NCBI GenBank assembly: GCA_036310845.1
Contig: JAXJRB010000226.1
Location: forward strand, 1 to 53,914
Direction: 5' to 3'
Length of the DNA: 53,914 nt
Source: COE1 sp036310845
Lineage (GTDB): Bacteria > Bacillota > Clostridia > Lachnospirales > Lachnospiraceae
Shown here one piece after another: positions 42,073-51,546 of this stretch. Under the pieces are notes generated by a model that saw only the letters and a program-made list of their open reading frames with translations, was not told the DNA's origin and ran no database searches. Made by a program: the position numbers and the translations under genes. Position 1 is the first letter of the stretch. Each line of letters starts with the position of its first letter.

Positions 42073-42142
42073 TGAAACATAAAATAAGTTTACTTTTTTG
42101 TATATTATGTATACTTATTTCTATTTCAGACAAAATTGTTTG

Positions 42143-42151
42143 TGCTATAAT
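42143..42151 (+). promoter_or_regulatory. Extended -10 promoter of the maltodextrin operon
   Basis: TGC-TATAAT (42143-42151), 43 bases before the first start codon. Immediately downstream an inverted ctcgt ... acgag pair flanks two copies of acgaaaaa (about 42155-42183), a plausible operator. Confidence 0.6.
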
Positions 42152-42193
42152 TTGCTCGTAACGAAAAAATACGAAAAAACGAGAGGAGCAGTT

Positions 42194-42667
42194 ATGGAGC
42201 AAGCAATTTTTTTATTTGCATGGAAGAGATTTACGTGGAGAGGGGTTTATGAAGCTAGAAAGTCAAAGCTTTTTAAAGTGATTTTCCAGACGATTTTTAC
42301 TGGAATGATGCTTTCAAGTCCTATTATCTTAGAATTGCAAAAAAAATCATTGATTGATTATTCTGTGCAAGGCAGTCTCATAGGAATGATATACATTTCC
42401 TTAATAGTATTAAATGTTATCTTTCTTTTAGGGATTTCTGTAATGGCACTTGCAATTAACCTAACGGCGGCATTTCCTTTATCGTTTAAAGAAATATTTG
42501 CATTTTTAAGTTATTCGGCAACGATACCGGCAGTAATAGCAATGGTAGCGGGATTGTTTGGAAATGTTTCTTTCGTATATTTGGTTTATAACTTTGGCAT
42601 TTTATTCTTTGCTCTTTTTGTTTACAAGAAGGGGCAGTTAGAGCATATAAGGAATAAAAATGTATAG
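42194..42667 (+). CDS. DUF1189-like (MalA-type) membrane protein
   Basis: ATG 42194 with gaggag upstream; the frame extends to 42098 but over the promoter. 157 residues, four membrane helices, beginning MEQAIFLFAWKRFTWRGVYE. The pattern (LFKVIFQTIFTGMMLSSPII, then VMALAINLTAAFPLSFKEIF) resembles DUF1189 proteins encoded with maltodextrin transporters in Firmicutes. It precedes malE by 27 bases in the same operon. Molecular role unknown. Confidence 0.7.
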   Translation: MEQAIFLFAWKRFTWRGVYEARKSKLFKVIFQTIFTGMMLSSPIILELQKKSLIDYSVQGSLIGMIYISLIVLNVIFLLGISVMALAINLTAAFPLSFKEIFAFLSYSATIPAVIAMVAGLFGNVSFVYLVYNFGILFFALFVYKKGQLEHIRNKNV

Positions 42668-42694
42668 CAAATTGTGATTTAGGGAGGAAAAACT

Positions 42695-44080
42695 ATGAAG
42701 AGAAGAATGGTAGCGTTATTTTTAGCAACTTGTATGAGCGTAGGTATGCTTGCGGGATGCGGTAGCGAAGAACAGTCTAACGAAAGCGCAGCATCAGGGG
42801 AAACACAGAATGCAGAAACAGAAGCAGAGGCACAAAACGAAGATGGAGGTCTTGCATGGAATGAAGAACAGCAGATGTATGAATTAGAAGAAGAAATTGC
42901 GAATGGTTCTGCTAGTTTAAAATTGTGGGTAGATAATGAACAGCTTGCAGTAGCAGTAAAAGAAGGATTTGAGGCAAAATATCCAGGAACTGTAGTAGAA
43001 ACAGAGGTAGTATCATCCACAGAGTCTGTTGGTAAGTTAATGCTCGAGGGTGAAGCAGGAACAGGCGCAGATGTATTCATTATTCCACACGATGCCATTG
43101 GTGATGCAATGAATAGTACTGTTATTGGTATGATGGGTAATTACGATACCATTATTAGAGATAGATTTTTGGATTCTGCAGTAGAAACCATTGACTATGA
43201 AGGTAATCTGTACGGAGTACCATATCTGACGGAATCCGTAGCATTAATTTATAATAAGACATTATTGGAACAGTTGGCTTCAGAAGGATTGGTAGATTCT
43301 GCGGAACCAGCAAAGGATATGAACGATATTATGGCTCTTGCAGAGAAATATAATGATCCGGCAGCAAATAAGTGGACCATTCGTTGGGAAGCAGGTAACT
43401 CTTATATGAATCATATGTTTGTAACTTCTTTTGGATATGAATTGTTTGGTGCTGATGGAACAGATCCTGATTCAGCAAACTTTGATTCTCAGGCAGTAGT
43501 TGATGGATTAAAATACTTTGAACAGTTCCGTCCATATTGGGATGTAAATCAGGGAGATGCAAACTGGGATACTACGGTTGTTGAATTTGCAAAGGGAGAA
43601 ACTCCATACTTAATCTGCGGACCTTGGTCATTAGAAGAGATTGGAAAGGGTGCTGAAGAAAATGGATTTGAGTTTGGTGTATCTAAGCTTCCTATGTTTG
43701 ATGGAAAACAGCCATATACTTTCTCAGGAGTACAGGTAGTTTGTGTTTCTTCTTATTCGAAATATCCGGCAGCAGCACGTGCACTTGCAATGTTTATTGG
43801 TTCTGACGAGATTGAATCATTTGCATATAAGACACTTGGAAAGTTGCCAGCTTTAAAAGATGGTTCTACGATTGATGGATTAAATGAAGATGCTAAGGTT
43901 CAGGCATTTATGGAACAGGCACAGTTCTCTAAGGCAATGCCTTCTATTCCAGAAGTTAGCTATTTCTGGACAGCAGCAGAAGGTATGTATCGTGGTGTAT
44001 GGGATAAGACAATTACTCCAGAAGAAGCAGCTAAAAAAGCACAGGAAGATTTCGAAGCACTAAGAGTAAGCGGACAATAA
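42695..44080 (+). CDS. malE: Maltose/maltodextrin-type ABC substrate-binding lipoprotein
   Basis: 461 residues: lipoprotein signal with lipobox LAGC, a Glu/Ala-rich spacer, then a MalE/MalX-like fold (LKLWVDNEQLAVAVKEGFEA, GTGADVFIIPHDAIGDAM, YGVPYLTESVALIYNKTLL, FAKGETPYLICGPWSLEEIG). SD gggagg. It captures maltodextrins or similar oligosaccharides outside the membrane for the permeases encoded next. The exact sugar is inferred from the family. Confidence 0.88.
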   Translation: MKRRMVALFLATCMSVGMLAGCGSEEQSNESAASGETQNAETEAEAQNEDGGLAWNEEQQMYELEEEIANGSASLKLWVDNEQLAVAVKEGFEAKYPGTVVETEVVSSTESVGKLMLEGEAGTGADVFIIPHDAIGDAMNSTVIGMMGNYDTIIRDRFLDSAVETIDYEGNLYGVPYLTESVALIYNKTLLEQLASEGLVDSAEPAKDMNDIMALAEKYNDPAANKWTIRWEAGNSYMNHMFVTSFGYELFGADGTDPDSANFDSQAVVDGLKYFEQFRPYWDVNQGDANWDTTVVEFAKGETPYLICGPWSLEEIGKGAEENGFEFGVSKLPMFDGKQPYTFSGVQVVCVSSYSKYPAAARALAMFIGSDEIESFAYKTLGKLPALKDGSTIDGLNEDAKVQAFMEQAQFSKAMPSIPEVSYFWTAAEGMYRGVWDKTITPEEAAKKAQEDFEALRVSGQ

Positions 44081-44156
44081 GATATAAGTTAAGGGTTATA
44101 AAAGAACTTTTAAAGATGCAATGAATGTTGCACCTTGAAGGGAGAAGAGTATAGTA

Positions 44157-45539
44157 ATGAATACGGAAAAGCAAAACAAATCCGTTAAGAAATTGCAGCC
44201 GGCTTATCCGGCTGCGGCTTCTGCCCTTGTATGGGGAAGCGGGCAATTATGGAATAAAGAATATATCAAAGCACTGTTTTTCTTTTTGTTACAGCTATCT
44301 ATGGTTTGTGTAGAAATTTGTACAGGAAACTATTTTGAAGCAAGCTATCGTATAAGAGAAAATGGTGGTTTTTTTATTAAGGGCGTTTGGGGATTAATTA
44401 CGTTAGGAACAAAACCACGTACCTTAACATTGGCAGGTGTAACAGAAGGTGATCACTCTATCATTTTGATGATACGAGGTATTATTGCTGTATTGGTTTT
44501 GGCAATCTATATAGCAATTTATTTGTGGAATGTAAAGGATGCATATAACGGTAGAGCTCAATTTAATAAAATGGGTATTCGAAGAAGTGCATTGGACTAT
44601 ATGAAAGAAATTTGGTCAAAGTGTTTTCATTATGTCATATTACTTCCGGGAATCGTATTGTTAATGTTTTTATCTGTTATGCCTATTATTTTTTCAGCAT
44701 TAACTGCATTTACGAATTATACAAAGTCCAATATGCCGCCTACAAAGCTTGTTTCATGGGTGGGATTAAAGAACTTCTTTAATTTGGTTAATATTCCTGT
44801 GTGGAGTGAAACTTTTATGGGAGTATTAGGTTGGACGGTTGTATGGGCATTTGCATCTACCTTCACTTGTTTTGCGGCAGGTTTATTTCAAGCAGTTATT
44901 CTTAACAATGAGAAAATTAAGTTTCGCAAAATGTGGAGAGGTATTTATATTTTACCATGGGCAATTCCTGGGATGATCTCTCTTTTGGTATTTAGAACCA
45001 TGTTTAACGGACAGTTTGGACCAATTAGTCAGCTGTTATTGGATTGGGGAATAACGGAACAGAGAGTATCTTGGTTTACTGATCCGACAAGACCAAATTT
45101 GGCGAGAATAACTTTAATATTGGTTAATTTGTGGATGGGATTTCCGTATTTTATGGCTTTGATGACAGGTATTATGACAGGAATTCCTCAAGAGCTGTAT
45201 GAAGCGGCTAAACTGGATGGAGCATCTCCAAAGGATGAGTTTAGGCGTATTACATTACCGCTAGTGTTAAATGCGGCATCTCCGTTGGTTATTATGAGCT
45301 TTGCGGGTAACTTTAATAATTTCGGTACCATTTATTTTCTGACAGATGGAGGACCTACGAATACAAGTTATCAGTTTGCGGGTTCGACAGATATTTTGAT
45401 TACTTGGATTTATAAATTAACATTGAATAACCAGCTTTATAATATGGCGTCGGTATTCTCGATCTTAATTTTTATTGTCATTGGAAGTATCTCAATCTGG
45501 AATTTAAGAAGAACAAAAGCTTTTAAAGAAGAATTTTAG
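44157..45539 (+). CDS. malF: Maltodextrin-type ABC permease MalF
   Basis: 460 residues, about eight membrane spans. The ATPase-coupling EAA loop is clear: EAAKLDGASPKDEFRRITLP. An N-terminal extra region before the first core helix is normal for MalF. It pairs with MalG, 8 bases downstream. Confidence 0.92.
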   Translation: MNTEKQNKSVKKLQPAYPAAASALVWGSGQLWNKEYIKALFFFLLQLSMVCVEICTGNYFEASYRIRENGGFFIKGVWGLITLGTKPRTLTLAGVTEGDHSIILMIRGIIAVLVLAIYIAIYLWNVKDAYNGRAQFNKMGIRRSALDYMKEIWSKCFHYVILLPGIVLLMFLSVMPIIFSALTAFTNYTKSNMPPTKLVSWVGLKNFFNLVNIPVWSETFMGVLGWTVVWAFASTFTCFAAGLFQAVILNNEKIKFRKMWRGIYILPWAIPGMISLLVFRTMFNGQFGPISQLLLDWGITEQRVSWFTDPTRPNLARITLILVNLWMGFPYFMALMTGIMTGIPQELYEAAKLDGASPKDEFRRITLPLVLNAASPLVIMSFAGNFNNFGTIYFLTDGGPTNTSYQFAGSTDILITWIYKLTLNNQLYNMASVFSILIFIVIGSISIWNLRRTKAFKEEF

Positions 45540-45547
45540 GAGGATGT

Positions 45548-46372
45548 ATGAGAAAGCACATTAAAATGTTTTTTACATATTTAGAGTTAATCATAGTGGC
45601 CATTATTGTACTCATACCAGTTCTCTGGATTGTTGGTTCCTCTTTTGGTAATTCATCATCATTGGCAAATGCGAAAATGATACCGGAGAATCCTACCATT
45701 CAAAATTATGTAAACTTGTTCAAAGATACAAATTTTAAGCTTTGGTATGGTAATACATTAAAGGTTGCAACGGTAAATATGGTTTGTTCAACGATTATAT
45801 CGACATTGTCAGCATATGTCTTTTCACGTTTTCGTTTTAGAGGAAAAAAGATTGGACTTATGGCGATTATGGTAATTCAAATGTTTCCATCCTTTATGGC
45901 AATGACAGCAATTTATGTATTGTATCAGAATTTTGGATTATTAGATAATATATATGCATTAGCATTAACATATATTGCGGGACAGATTCCATTTAATACA
46001 TGGCTGATGAAGGGCTCTTTGGATGGAGTATCTAAATCCTTGGATGAAGCGGCTATGATAGATGGTGCAAGCAGAATTCAAATATTTATTAAAATTATTA
46101 TTCCTTTGTCCATGCCAATGATTACATTTTTGGCAGTGAATACCTTCATGTCACCATGGATGGATTATGTATTGCCAAGATTACTGATTAGTTCAGATAA
46201 AAAGAAAACGCTTGCAGTTGGATTGTATGAATTGATTAGTGGCGATACAAACAATAGTTACACATTATTTGCATCAGGAGCCATTCTTGTAGCCGTACCA
46301 ATTACCATTTTGTATATGTGTTTGCAAAGGTATTTAATTTATGGTGTAACAGCAGGTGCTACAAAAGAGTAA
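45548..46372 (+). CDS. malG: Maltodextrin-type ABC permease MalG
   Basis: 274 residues, six spans, EAA loop EAAMIDGASRIQIFIKIIIP. SD aggagg at the end of malF. No ATPase gene follows: a terminator comes next, so the transporter must use an ATPase from elsewhere, as with the shared MsmK/MsmX-type proteins of Firmicutes. Confidence 0.93.
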   Translation: MRKHIKMFFTYLELIIVAIIVLIPVLWIVGSSFGNSSSLANAKMIPENPTIQNYVNLFKDTNFKLWYGNTLKVATVNMVCSTIISTLSAYVFSRFRFRGKKIGLMAIMVIQMFPSFMAMTAIYVLYQNFGLLDNIYALALTYIAGQIPFNTWLMKGSLDGVSKSLDEAAMIDGASRIQIFIKIIIPLSMPMITFLAVNTFMSPWMDYVLPRLLISSDKKKTLAVGLYELISGDTNNSYTLFASGAILVAVPITILYMCLQRYLIYGVTAGATKE

Positions 46373-46412
46373 TGATTCTGTTGGAGTACTTTGGTATATT
46401 ATAAAGATTAGA

Positions 46413-46453
46413 TTCCCATACTATTTTATAAATAAGATAGTGTGGGGATTTTT
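46413..46453 (+). terminator. Terminator of mal operon, overlapping the next gene's RBS
   Basis: Arms ttcccatactatttt / aagatagtgtgggga (G-U pairs allowed) plus seven Ts that end directly at the ATG of the next gene. The tgggga arm doubles as that gene's SD. Confidence 0.8.
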
Positions 46454-46455
46454 TT

Positions 46456-47547
46456 ATGCAACAATATAATGAGAAAAAACAGGACTATACGAATCTGTTA
46501 ATTTATGCCGTAGTAGTAGTGGCAGTGTTAGTACTAATGAAATATGTGGTTCCATATTTTTTACCGTTTATCGTGGCAGTGATTATCGTGGTGCCACTTC
46601 ATAGGCTATGTTTGAAAAAGGGATGGTGTCAGAAAAAGGGCAAGGGGATTATGGCAGGAGGAGTATTGTTTACACTTTTGCTTTTTGTATTATTGCTCTT
46701 TATTGGACTTGGAACCTTTTTCTTTAGTAGAGCGCAGAGCTTTATCCAAAATCTGGCTGTGATTGAAGCAGAATGTATAGAGCTAATATCTGATTTTTGT
46801 CATACATTAGAGGGGTATAGTGGACTTAGAAATGGCGTGATCGAAGCATGGTTGCATGATAAAATATTTGGGATTTTTGGCAATCTTGCAATGGAGAGTA
46901 GCTCATGGATATCCAGCACGTTACGGTATCTTGCGGGTATGGGGAGATTGTTCACCTTAGGCCTTGTAACCTTTATCTGTGTCGTGCTTTTTGCAAGGGA
47001 GATTGACCGATGGCAGCAGGGGTTATTAAATGTTGCGGTATTGGAGCCTTCTATAGATAGAGTTCTTTCTATTATTATTCGTATTGGAAAAAAACTTGGT
47101 GGTATGTTAAAGACCTTTATAAAAACACAAAGTGTAATTCTTTGTTGCATTAGTTTGATAGCAGGAGCTGGTCTTTTTTGGGCAGGAATCTCAGAATTTT
47201 GGTTTTATGGTTTGCTTGCAGGAGTAATGGATGTGCTTCCTTTTATTGGAACAGGAATAGTACTAGTGCCTATAGGTGTTATCCAATTACTGGGAGGAAA
47301 TTATTTCGCAGGATTTATTGTGTTTGGAGCGTATATTTTGTGTATTGTAATTCGTGAAGTGTTGGAACCGCGTCTTTTGGGGGATGGATTACAGGTGTCT
47401 CCAGTTGCTGTTTTAGTCTCTGTATATGCAGGAGTGCTCTTCTATGGGATAGGAGGAGTTCTGCTTGGTCCCGTCACTTTGCTTATTCTTGTAGAGGTTG
47501 CAAAAGAAATCTTTAGCAAAAAGCTTGAATCTTCCGATTTTGATTGA
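46456..47547 (+). CDS. AI-2E family permease (YtvI-like sporulation membrane protein)
   Basis: 363 residues with about eight membrane helices: an early pair (AVVVVAVLVLMKYVVPYFLP FIVAVIIVVPLHRL), a large central loop and a C-terminal bundle (MDVLPFIGTGIVLVPIGVIQ LLGG ... VLEPRLLGDGLQVSPVAVLV) that defines the AI-2E/UPF0118 family. The sub-type resembles sporulation protein YtvI. Family members include Na+(Li+)/H+ antiporters, and autoinducer transport is not implied. The start codon directly follows a terminator T-tract. Confidence 0.87.
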   Translation: MQQYNEKKQDYTNLLIYAVVVVAVLVLMKYVVPYFLPFIVAVIIVVPLHRLCLKKGWCQKKGKGIMAGGVLFTLLLFVLLLFIGLGTFFFSRAQSFIQNLAVIEAECIELISDFCHTLEGYSGLRNGVIEAWLHDKIFGIFGNLAMESSSWISSTLRYLAGMGRLFTLGLVTFICVVLFAREIDRWQQGLLNVAVLEPSIDRVLSIIIRIGKKLGGMLKTFIKTQSVILCCISLIAGAGLFWAGISEFWFYGLLAGVMDVLPFIGTGIVLVPIGVIQLLGGNYFAGFIVFGAYILCIVIREVLEPRLLGDGLQVSPVAVLVSVYAGVLFYGIGGVLLGPVTLLILVEVAKEIFSKKLESSDFD

Positions 47548-47572
47548 CAGAATGTGATTCCATTATTATAAT
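47544..47572 (+). promoter_or_regulatory. Consensus sigma-A promoter of the aminotransferase gene
   Basis: TTGACA (47544-47549), 17-bp spacer, TATAAT (47567-47572). The -35 box overlaps the stop codon of the upstream gene. A ~100-nt A-rich leader follows. Confidence 0.88.
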
Positions 47573-47674
47573 GTCATAAGGGCGTGATAAAAAGACAAAT
47601 GTCCGTCTAAAAAAGACAGATAAAAAAATAAGTTTTTTTCTGCGATAAAGATAAAAGAAAGGCATGGTATATAG

Positions 47675-48958
47675 ATGAAAGCATACAAGGATTTAAGCAA
47701 GGAAGAACTTCAGGTACTTCAAAGAGAATTACAGGAAAAATTTGCAAAGATTAAGGAAGAGGGCATTTCACTTGATATGTCTCGTGGTAAGCCTGGTGCA
47801 GATCAGTTAGATCTTTCCCTTCCAATGTTAGACGTATTAAACAGTGAGTCAACATTTAAAGGCGTTCAGGGAATGGATTTAAGAAATTATGGTATTCTCG
47901 AGGGTATCACAGAAATTAGAGAACTTTTTGGTGAGTTATTGGAAGCACCGACAGACCACGTTATTGTATATGGTAATTCCAGCTTAAATGTTATGTATGA
48001 TTTGATTGCAAAAGCTATGATTCACGGTATTGCAGGTAATACACCATGGTGTAAGCTTGATAAGGTAAAGTTCCTTTGTCCTGTTCCAGGGTATGACAGA
48101 CATTTTGCCATTACAGAGAGCTTTGGTATCGAGATGATTGCAATTCCTATGGATGAAAACGGTCCAGATATGGATTTAGTAGAGCAGTATGTAAATAACG
48201 ATGCAGCAGTAAAGGGTATCTGGAATATTCCAAAGTATTCTAATCCAAGCGGTGTTGTTTACTCTGATGAGGTAGTAAGAAGATTTGCGAATTTGAAGCC
48301 AGCGGCACCAGACTTTAGAATCTTTTGGGATAATGCATATGCGATTCATCATGTTTTTGTGGAAAATAAGGCGCAGGTTTTGAATATTGTAGAAGAATGT
48401 GAAAAGGCAGGAAATCCTGATATGTATTATGAGCTTTGCTCTACATCTAAGATTACCTTCCCAGGAGCTGGTATAGCAGCACTTGTTACTTCACCTGCTA
48501 ATGTGGCAGATATTAAGAAATATATGACAGTACAGACAATTGGTCATGATAAGCTAAACCAGATGCGTCATGTGAAGTTCTTTGGTAACGCAGAAGGTGT
48601 TCATGCTCATATGGAGAAGCATGCAGCAATCCTTAGACCAAAGTTTGAAGCAGTACTTAATACCTTAGAGCAGGAGCTTGGAGGTCTTGAGATTGGTAGC
48701 TGGTTAAAACCTCTTGGTGGCTACTTTGTAGCATTTGATACTTTAGAGGGATGTGCAAAGAGAGTTGTAGCACTTTGTAAAGAAGCAGGTGTTGTAATGA
48801 CTCCGGCAGGTTCTACTTATCCTTATATGAATGATCCACAGGATACCAGCATTCGTATTGCACCAACACTTCCTTCTTCTGATGAATTAAAGAAGGCTTG
48901 TGAAGTATTTGTGCTTTGTGTAAAGCTTGCTTCTGTAGAAAAGTTATTAGAAGCGTAA
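47675..48958 (+). CDS. PLP-dependent class I aminotransferase (aspartate type Ic)
   Basis: 427 residues matching the Ic aspartate aminotransferase group: LDMSRGKPGADQLDLSLPML at the N-terminus, DLRNYGILEGITEIRELFGE, the PLP Asp in FWDNAYAIHH, the Schiff-base lysine in CSTSKITFPGAG, and APTLPSSDEL at the end. It transfers amino groups, probably aspartate/2-oxoglutarate, in the cytoplasm. It is a single gene with consensus promoter and own terminator, so likely housekeeping and well expressed. Confidence 0.93.
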   Translation: MKAYKDLSKEELQVLQRELQEKFAKIKEEGISLDMSRGKPGADQLDLSLPMLDVLNSESTFKGVQGMDLRNYGILEGITEIRELFGELLEAPTDHVIVYGNSSLNVMYDLIAKAMIHGIAGNTPWCKLDKVKFLCPVPGYDRHFAITESFGIEMIAIPMDENGPDMDLVEQYVNNDAAVKGIWNIPKYSNPSGVVYSDEVVRRFANLKPAAPDFRIFWDNAYAIHHVFVENKAQVLNIVEECEKAGNPDMYYELCSTSKITFPGAGIAALVTSPANVADIKKYMTVQTIGHDKLNQMRHVKFFGNAEGVHAHMEKHAAILRPKFEAVLNTLEQELGGLEIGSWLKPLGGYFVAFDTLEGCAKRVVALCKEAGVVMTPAGSTYPYMNDPQDTSIRIAPTLPSSDELKKACEVFVLCVKLASVEKLLEA

Positions 48959-48982
48959 TAAGAAAATAAAAAAATAGTCTAT

Positions 48983-49022
48983 AACCCCAACAACATGAAG
49001 AGTGTTTGTTGGGGTTTTCTTT
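48983..49022 (+). terminator. Intrinsic terminator of the aminotransferase gene
   Basis: Stem aaccccaacaa / ttgttggggtt followed by ttcttta. Confidence 0.9.
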
Positions 49023-49198
49023 ATATTTTTGAAAAGTGACAGATAATAAATGAAAATACTAAATAAATGTATATGCAATATTGTAAAAATGCGATATGAT
49101 ATTATATAGGAAAGGATAGTTGTAACGATTCAGGTGCTGAATAATTACGAATGGTTTTTAATCAAATGATGTTTACATATAAGAAAGGAGAAATTGGT

Positions 49199-49801
49199 AT
49201 GTATAAAATAATAACAATGGAACGAGAGTTTGCAAGTGGTGGTAATGAAATAGGAAGACGCGTTGCAAAGAAACTAGGTATTGAATTATATGATAGAAAT
49301 ATTCTTATAGAGGCAGCGAAGAGGTTGGAGCTTCCGGCAATCTATGTGGAACAACTAGAAGAGACTGCCCCGGGAAGTATCATTTTTAACCTTTCAAAAA
49401 CTGCCATTGGAGGCAGTCATAAAAGCAATGCTAATCTTCCGATGGCAGAAAGACTGTTCTTGGAAGAGAAGAAGATAATAGAAGAGATTGTAGAAAAGCA
49501 GGACTGTGTCATTGTAGGAAGATGTGCTTCCTATATTTTAAAGGATAGACCAGACTGCTTAAAGGTATTCGTACATGCAGATAAGCAGTACCGATTACAA
49601 CGTGCAATTGAGACAGAGAAGCTTGCAAAAGATGAGGCAGAAGAATTCCTTCGTAAATCAGATAAAAGGCGTAGTGGATTCTATAATGTACATACAGGCT
49701 GGAAATGGGGCGATATGGAGCGTTTTGATATTTGCTTAGATAGTGGAAGTCTTGGAATTGATTGTTGTGTAGATGTGTTAGCGGGAATGATGAAGAAGTA
49801 A
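49199..49801 (+). CDS. Cytidylate kinase-like family protein
   Basis: ATG 49199 (aaggag 8-10 bases upstream; the frame runs back to 49151 without a start signal). 200 residues beginning YKIITMEREFASGGNEIGRR, the degenerate P-loop of the cytidylate-kinase-like family found in Clostridia, then ELYDRNILIEAA, CVIVGRCASYIL and the Arg-rich lid KDEAEEFLRKSDKRRSGFYN. Substrate unproven. Single gene. Confidence 0.9.
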   Translation: MYKIITMEREFASGGNEIGRRVAKKLGIELYDRNILIEAAKRLELPAIYVEQLEETAPGSIIFNLSKTAIGGSHKSNANLPMAERLFLEEKKIIEEIVEKQDCVIVGRCASYILKDRPDCLKVFVHADKQYRLQRAIETEKLAKDEAEEFLRKSDKRRSGFYNVHTGWKWGDMERFDICLDSGSLGIDCCVDVLAGMMKK

Positions 49802-50010
49802 GAAAAGGCTCGTATTTTATGTTAAATGGCATGAAATACGGGTTTTTCTTGATATCTAGGAAAGACCTTGTCACACTAACGTGTGAAAGTTCATTCCTAG
49901 ATATCAAAAACGCTCCGCGAGGATGCGCACTCGCGCGAAGTTGTAGTATGTCGCAAGCGACCGCGCTCGGCGCGAGAATGTGCTTTGCACATTCTTTGTT
50001 CTATGATAAA
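49802..50010. repeat. Terminator plus terminator-associated repeat family A, copy 3
   Basis: A terminator stem cgtattt / aaatacg with T-tract (49811-49846) is followed by atctaggaaagaccttgtca, matching copy 1, and a run of GC-rich short hairpins (gcgcactcgcgcg, ccgcgctcggcgcg, gaatgtgctttgcacattc), ending ttgttct as in copy 2. It is strikingly GC-rich compared with its surroundings. Confidence 0.75.
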
Positions 50011-50146
50011 AAATAACCAAAATTCAGTTAGTGTTAAACAAGAGTAAAATACAGCATACATAATTTTTTCCTTTATTTGACAAATACATGATAGATAGAA
50101 ATAGAATAAAAGCATAAACTATGATTACACTTTATAAAGAATTACA

Positions 50147-50281
50147 GTAATTATTCAGTACCTTCATAATTACGATTCGCAAATCCATTGTAAATCAGCT
50201 TTGCTGATGGGATTTGCTCACTCCTGAATCATGTTCTTACGGTCTCAGCAGCAAATGCTTCGACCTGTACTGAATAGTTAC
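50147..50281. repeat. MITE-like element, repeat family B copy 2
   Basis: 15-bp terminal inverted repeats gtaattattcagtac / gtactgaatagttac (one mismatch) enclose ~105 bp with an internal hairpin gcaaatccc-type / gggatttgc and a segment matching 6888-6939 in inverse orientation. Similar ends (actgaataattac) occur singly at 19235, 49132 and 50444. The rest of the 49802-50496 gap is AT-rich, with no gene seen. Confidence 0.65.
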
Positions 50282-50496
50282 GAATTACATATGTAATGAA
50301 AAAAGTAACTGTTCAGCAAGCATGTGCATTTTACTGTGTATGCTGTAAGAAAGCGTAGATTTGGAAAGTCAAAATCCCATTGCTGAAAGTAATATTAAAT
50401 GGAGTATTGCAAGACATTAATGATGTCTCGTAATTATGAAATTACTGAATAATTACCAAATAAATTATTTAATTGTGAAGAATGGAAGGAAAAAAG

Positions 50497-51492
50497 ATGA
50501 TAAAAAGAAGATGCAAAAAAATAATGGCTGTATTTATGATGGCAGCATTTGTTATGACAAACGTAGGTTGTGCCGCTCAAAAAACAGAAGATATTCAGGG
50601 AAATGCGGCTCAAGAACAACAAGCACAAAATAAGGACAATGAGGCAGAAAAATCTCAAGATGTAGAAGAAATGTCAGCAGCAGATAAGTGGGGGATTGAA
50701 GAATTTACTTACGTTATGATTCCTGGTGAGGATGATGAAAAAGCAGTACAGCTTAGAAACAATATGTGTGATGACTTAAGTGAGGTTATCGGTATTCCTG
50801 TATCTGTATACATGGCGACAGACTATAATGCTGCAGTAGAAGCTTTGCGTACAGGTAATGCCCAAATGGCACTCCTTGGACCTTTTTCCTATGTAACTGC
50901 AGCAGATAGAGCAGGCGCAGAGTGTATGTGTGTTACAGGAACAGAAGGAGAAATTGGATACCAATCTTATATTATTACGCAACCGGATAGTGATATTAAT
51001 TCACTTGAAGATTTAGAGGGAAAGAGCTTTGGATTTGTTGATCCTTCCTCTACATCGGGAAATGTTGTACCTTGTAATGACTTGCTTACTAATTTAGATT
51101 TGGACTGTAGTTTTGATGAGTTACATATTGATGGAAATTTCTTTGGTGCAGTTACTTATACGGGAAACCACTTGAATTCTATTCAAGCAGTTGTTCAAGG
51201 AAATGTCGATGCAGCAGCAGTATCATCATCCACACTCAGAGATCAAATTGAAAAAGGAAATGTGGAAGAGGATAGTTTCAAAATTATTCATAAATCAGAC
51301 TATATTCCAGGAAGCCCTGTATGTATTCAAAAGGATTTACCAGAGGAGTTAAAGCAGATGGTAGAAGAGTTTTTGCTTGCGTATGATGACGAAGCGTATT
51401 TTGGTGGAGCTAATAAAGGTTATGTAGCAATTGAAGATAGTGACTATGACATTATTCGTGAGCTTCAGCAGAAATTTGGTTTGACAGATTAA
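50497..51492 (+). CDS. phnD: Phosphonate/phosphite-type ABC substrate-binding lipoprotein
   Basis: ATG 50497 (ggaagg 7-12 bases upstream; ATG 50482 contains that SD). 331 residues: lipoprotein signal ending MTNVGC, then a PhnD-family periplasmic-binding fold (FTYVMIPGEDDEKA, AVEALRTGNAQMALLGPFSY, SLEDLEGKSFGFVDPSSTSG, IQAVVQGNVDAAAVSSSTL, SPVCIQKDLPEELKQ). It binds phosphonate or a related P-oxyanion. The partner ATPase gene phnC starts after the intron. Confidence 0.92.
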   Translation: MIKRRCKKIMAVFMMAAFVMTNVGCAAQKTEDIQGNAAQEQQAQNKDNEAEKSQDVEEMSAADKWGIEEFTYVMIPGEDDEKAVQLRNNMCDDLSEVIGIPVSVYMATDYNAAVEALRTGNAQMALLGPFSYVTAADRAGAECMCVTGTEGEIGYQSYIITQPDSDINSLEDLEGKSFGFVDPSSTSGNVVPCNDLLTNLDLDCSFDELHIDGNFFGAVTYTGNHLNSIQAVVQGNVDAAAVSSSTLRDQIEKGNVEEDSFKIIHKSDYIPGSPVCIQKDLPEELKQMVEEFLLAYDDEAYFGGANKGYVAIEDSDYDIIRELQQKFGLTD

Positions 51493-51514
51493 AGGGGGGG
51501 TCCTATATATTATG

Positions 51515-51546
51515 AGAGAATTCGTTTGTTCGAATTCTCTTTTTTG
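51515..51546 (+). terminator. Terminator after phnD
   Basis: A perfect stem agagaattcg / cgaattctct followed by tttttt. Read-through or processing would be needed for phnD-phnC cotranscription. Confidence 0.9.
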
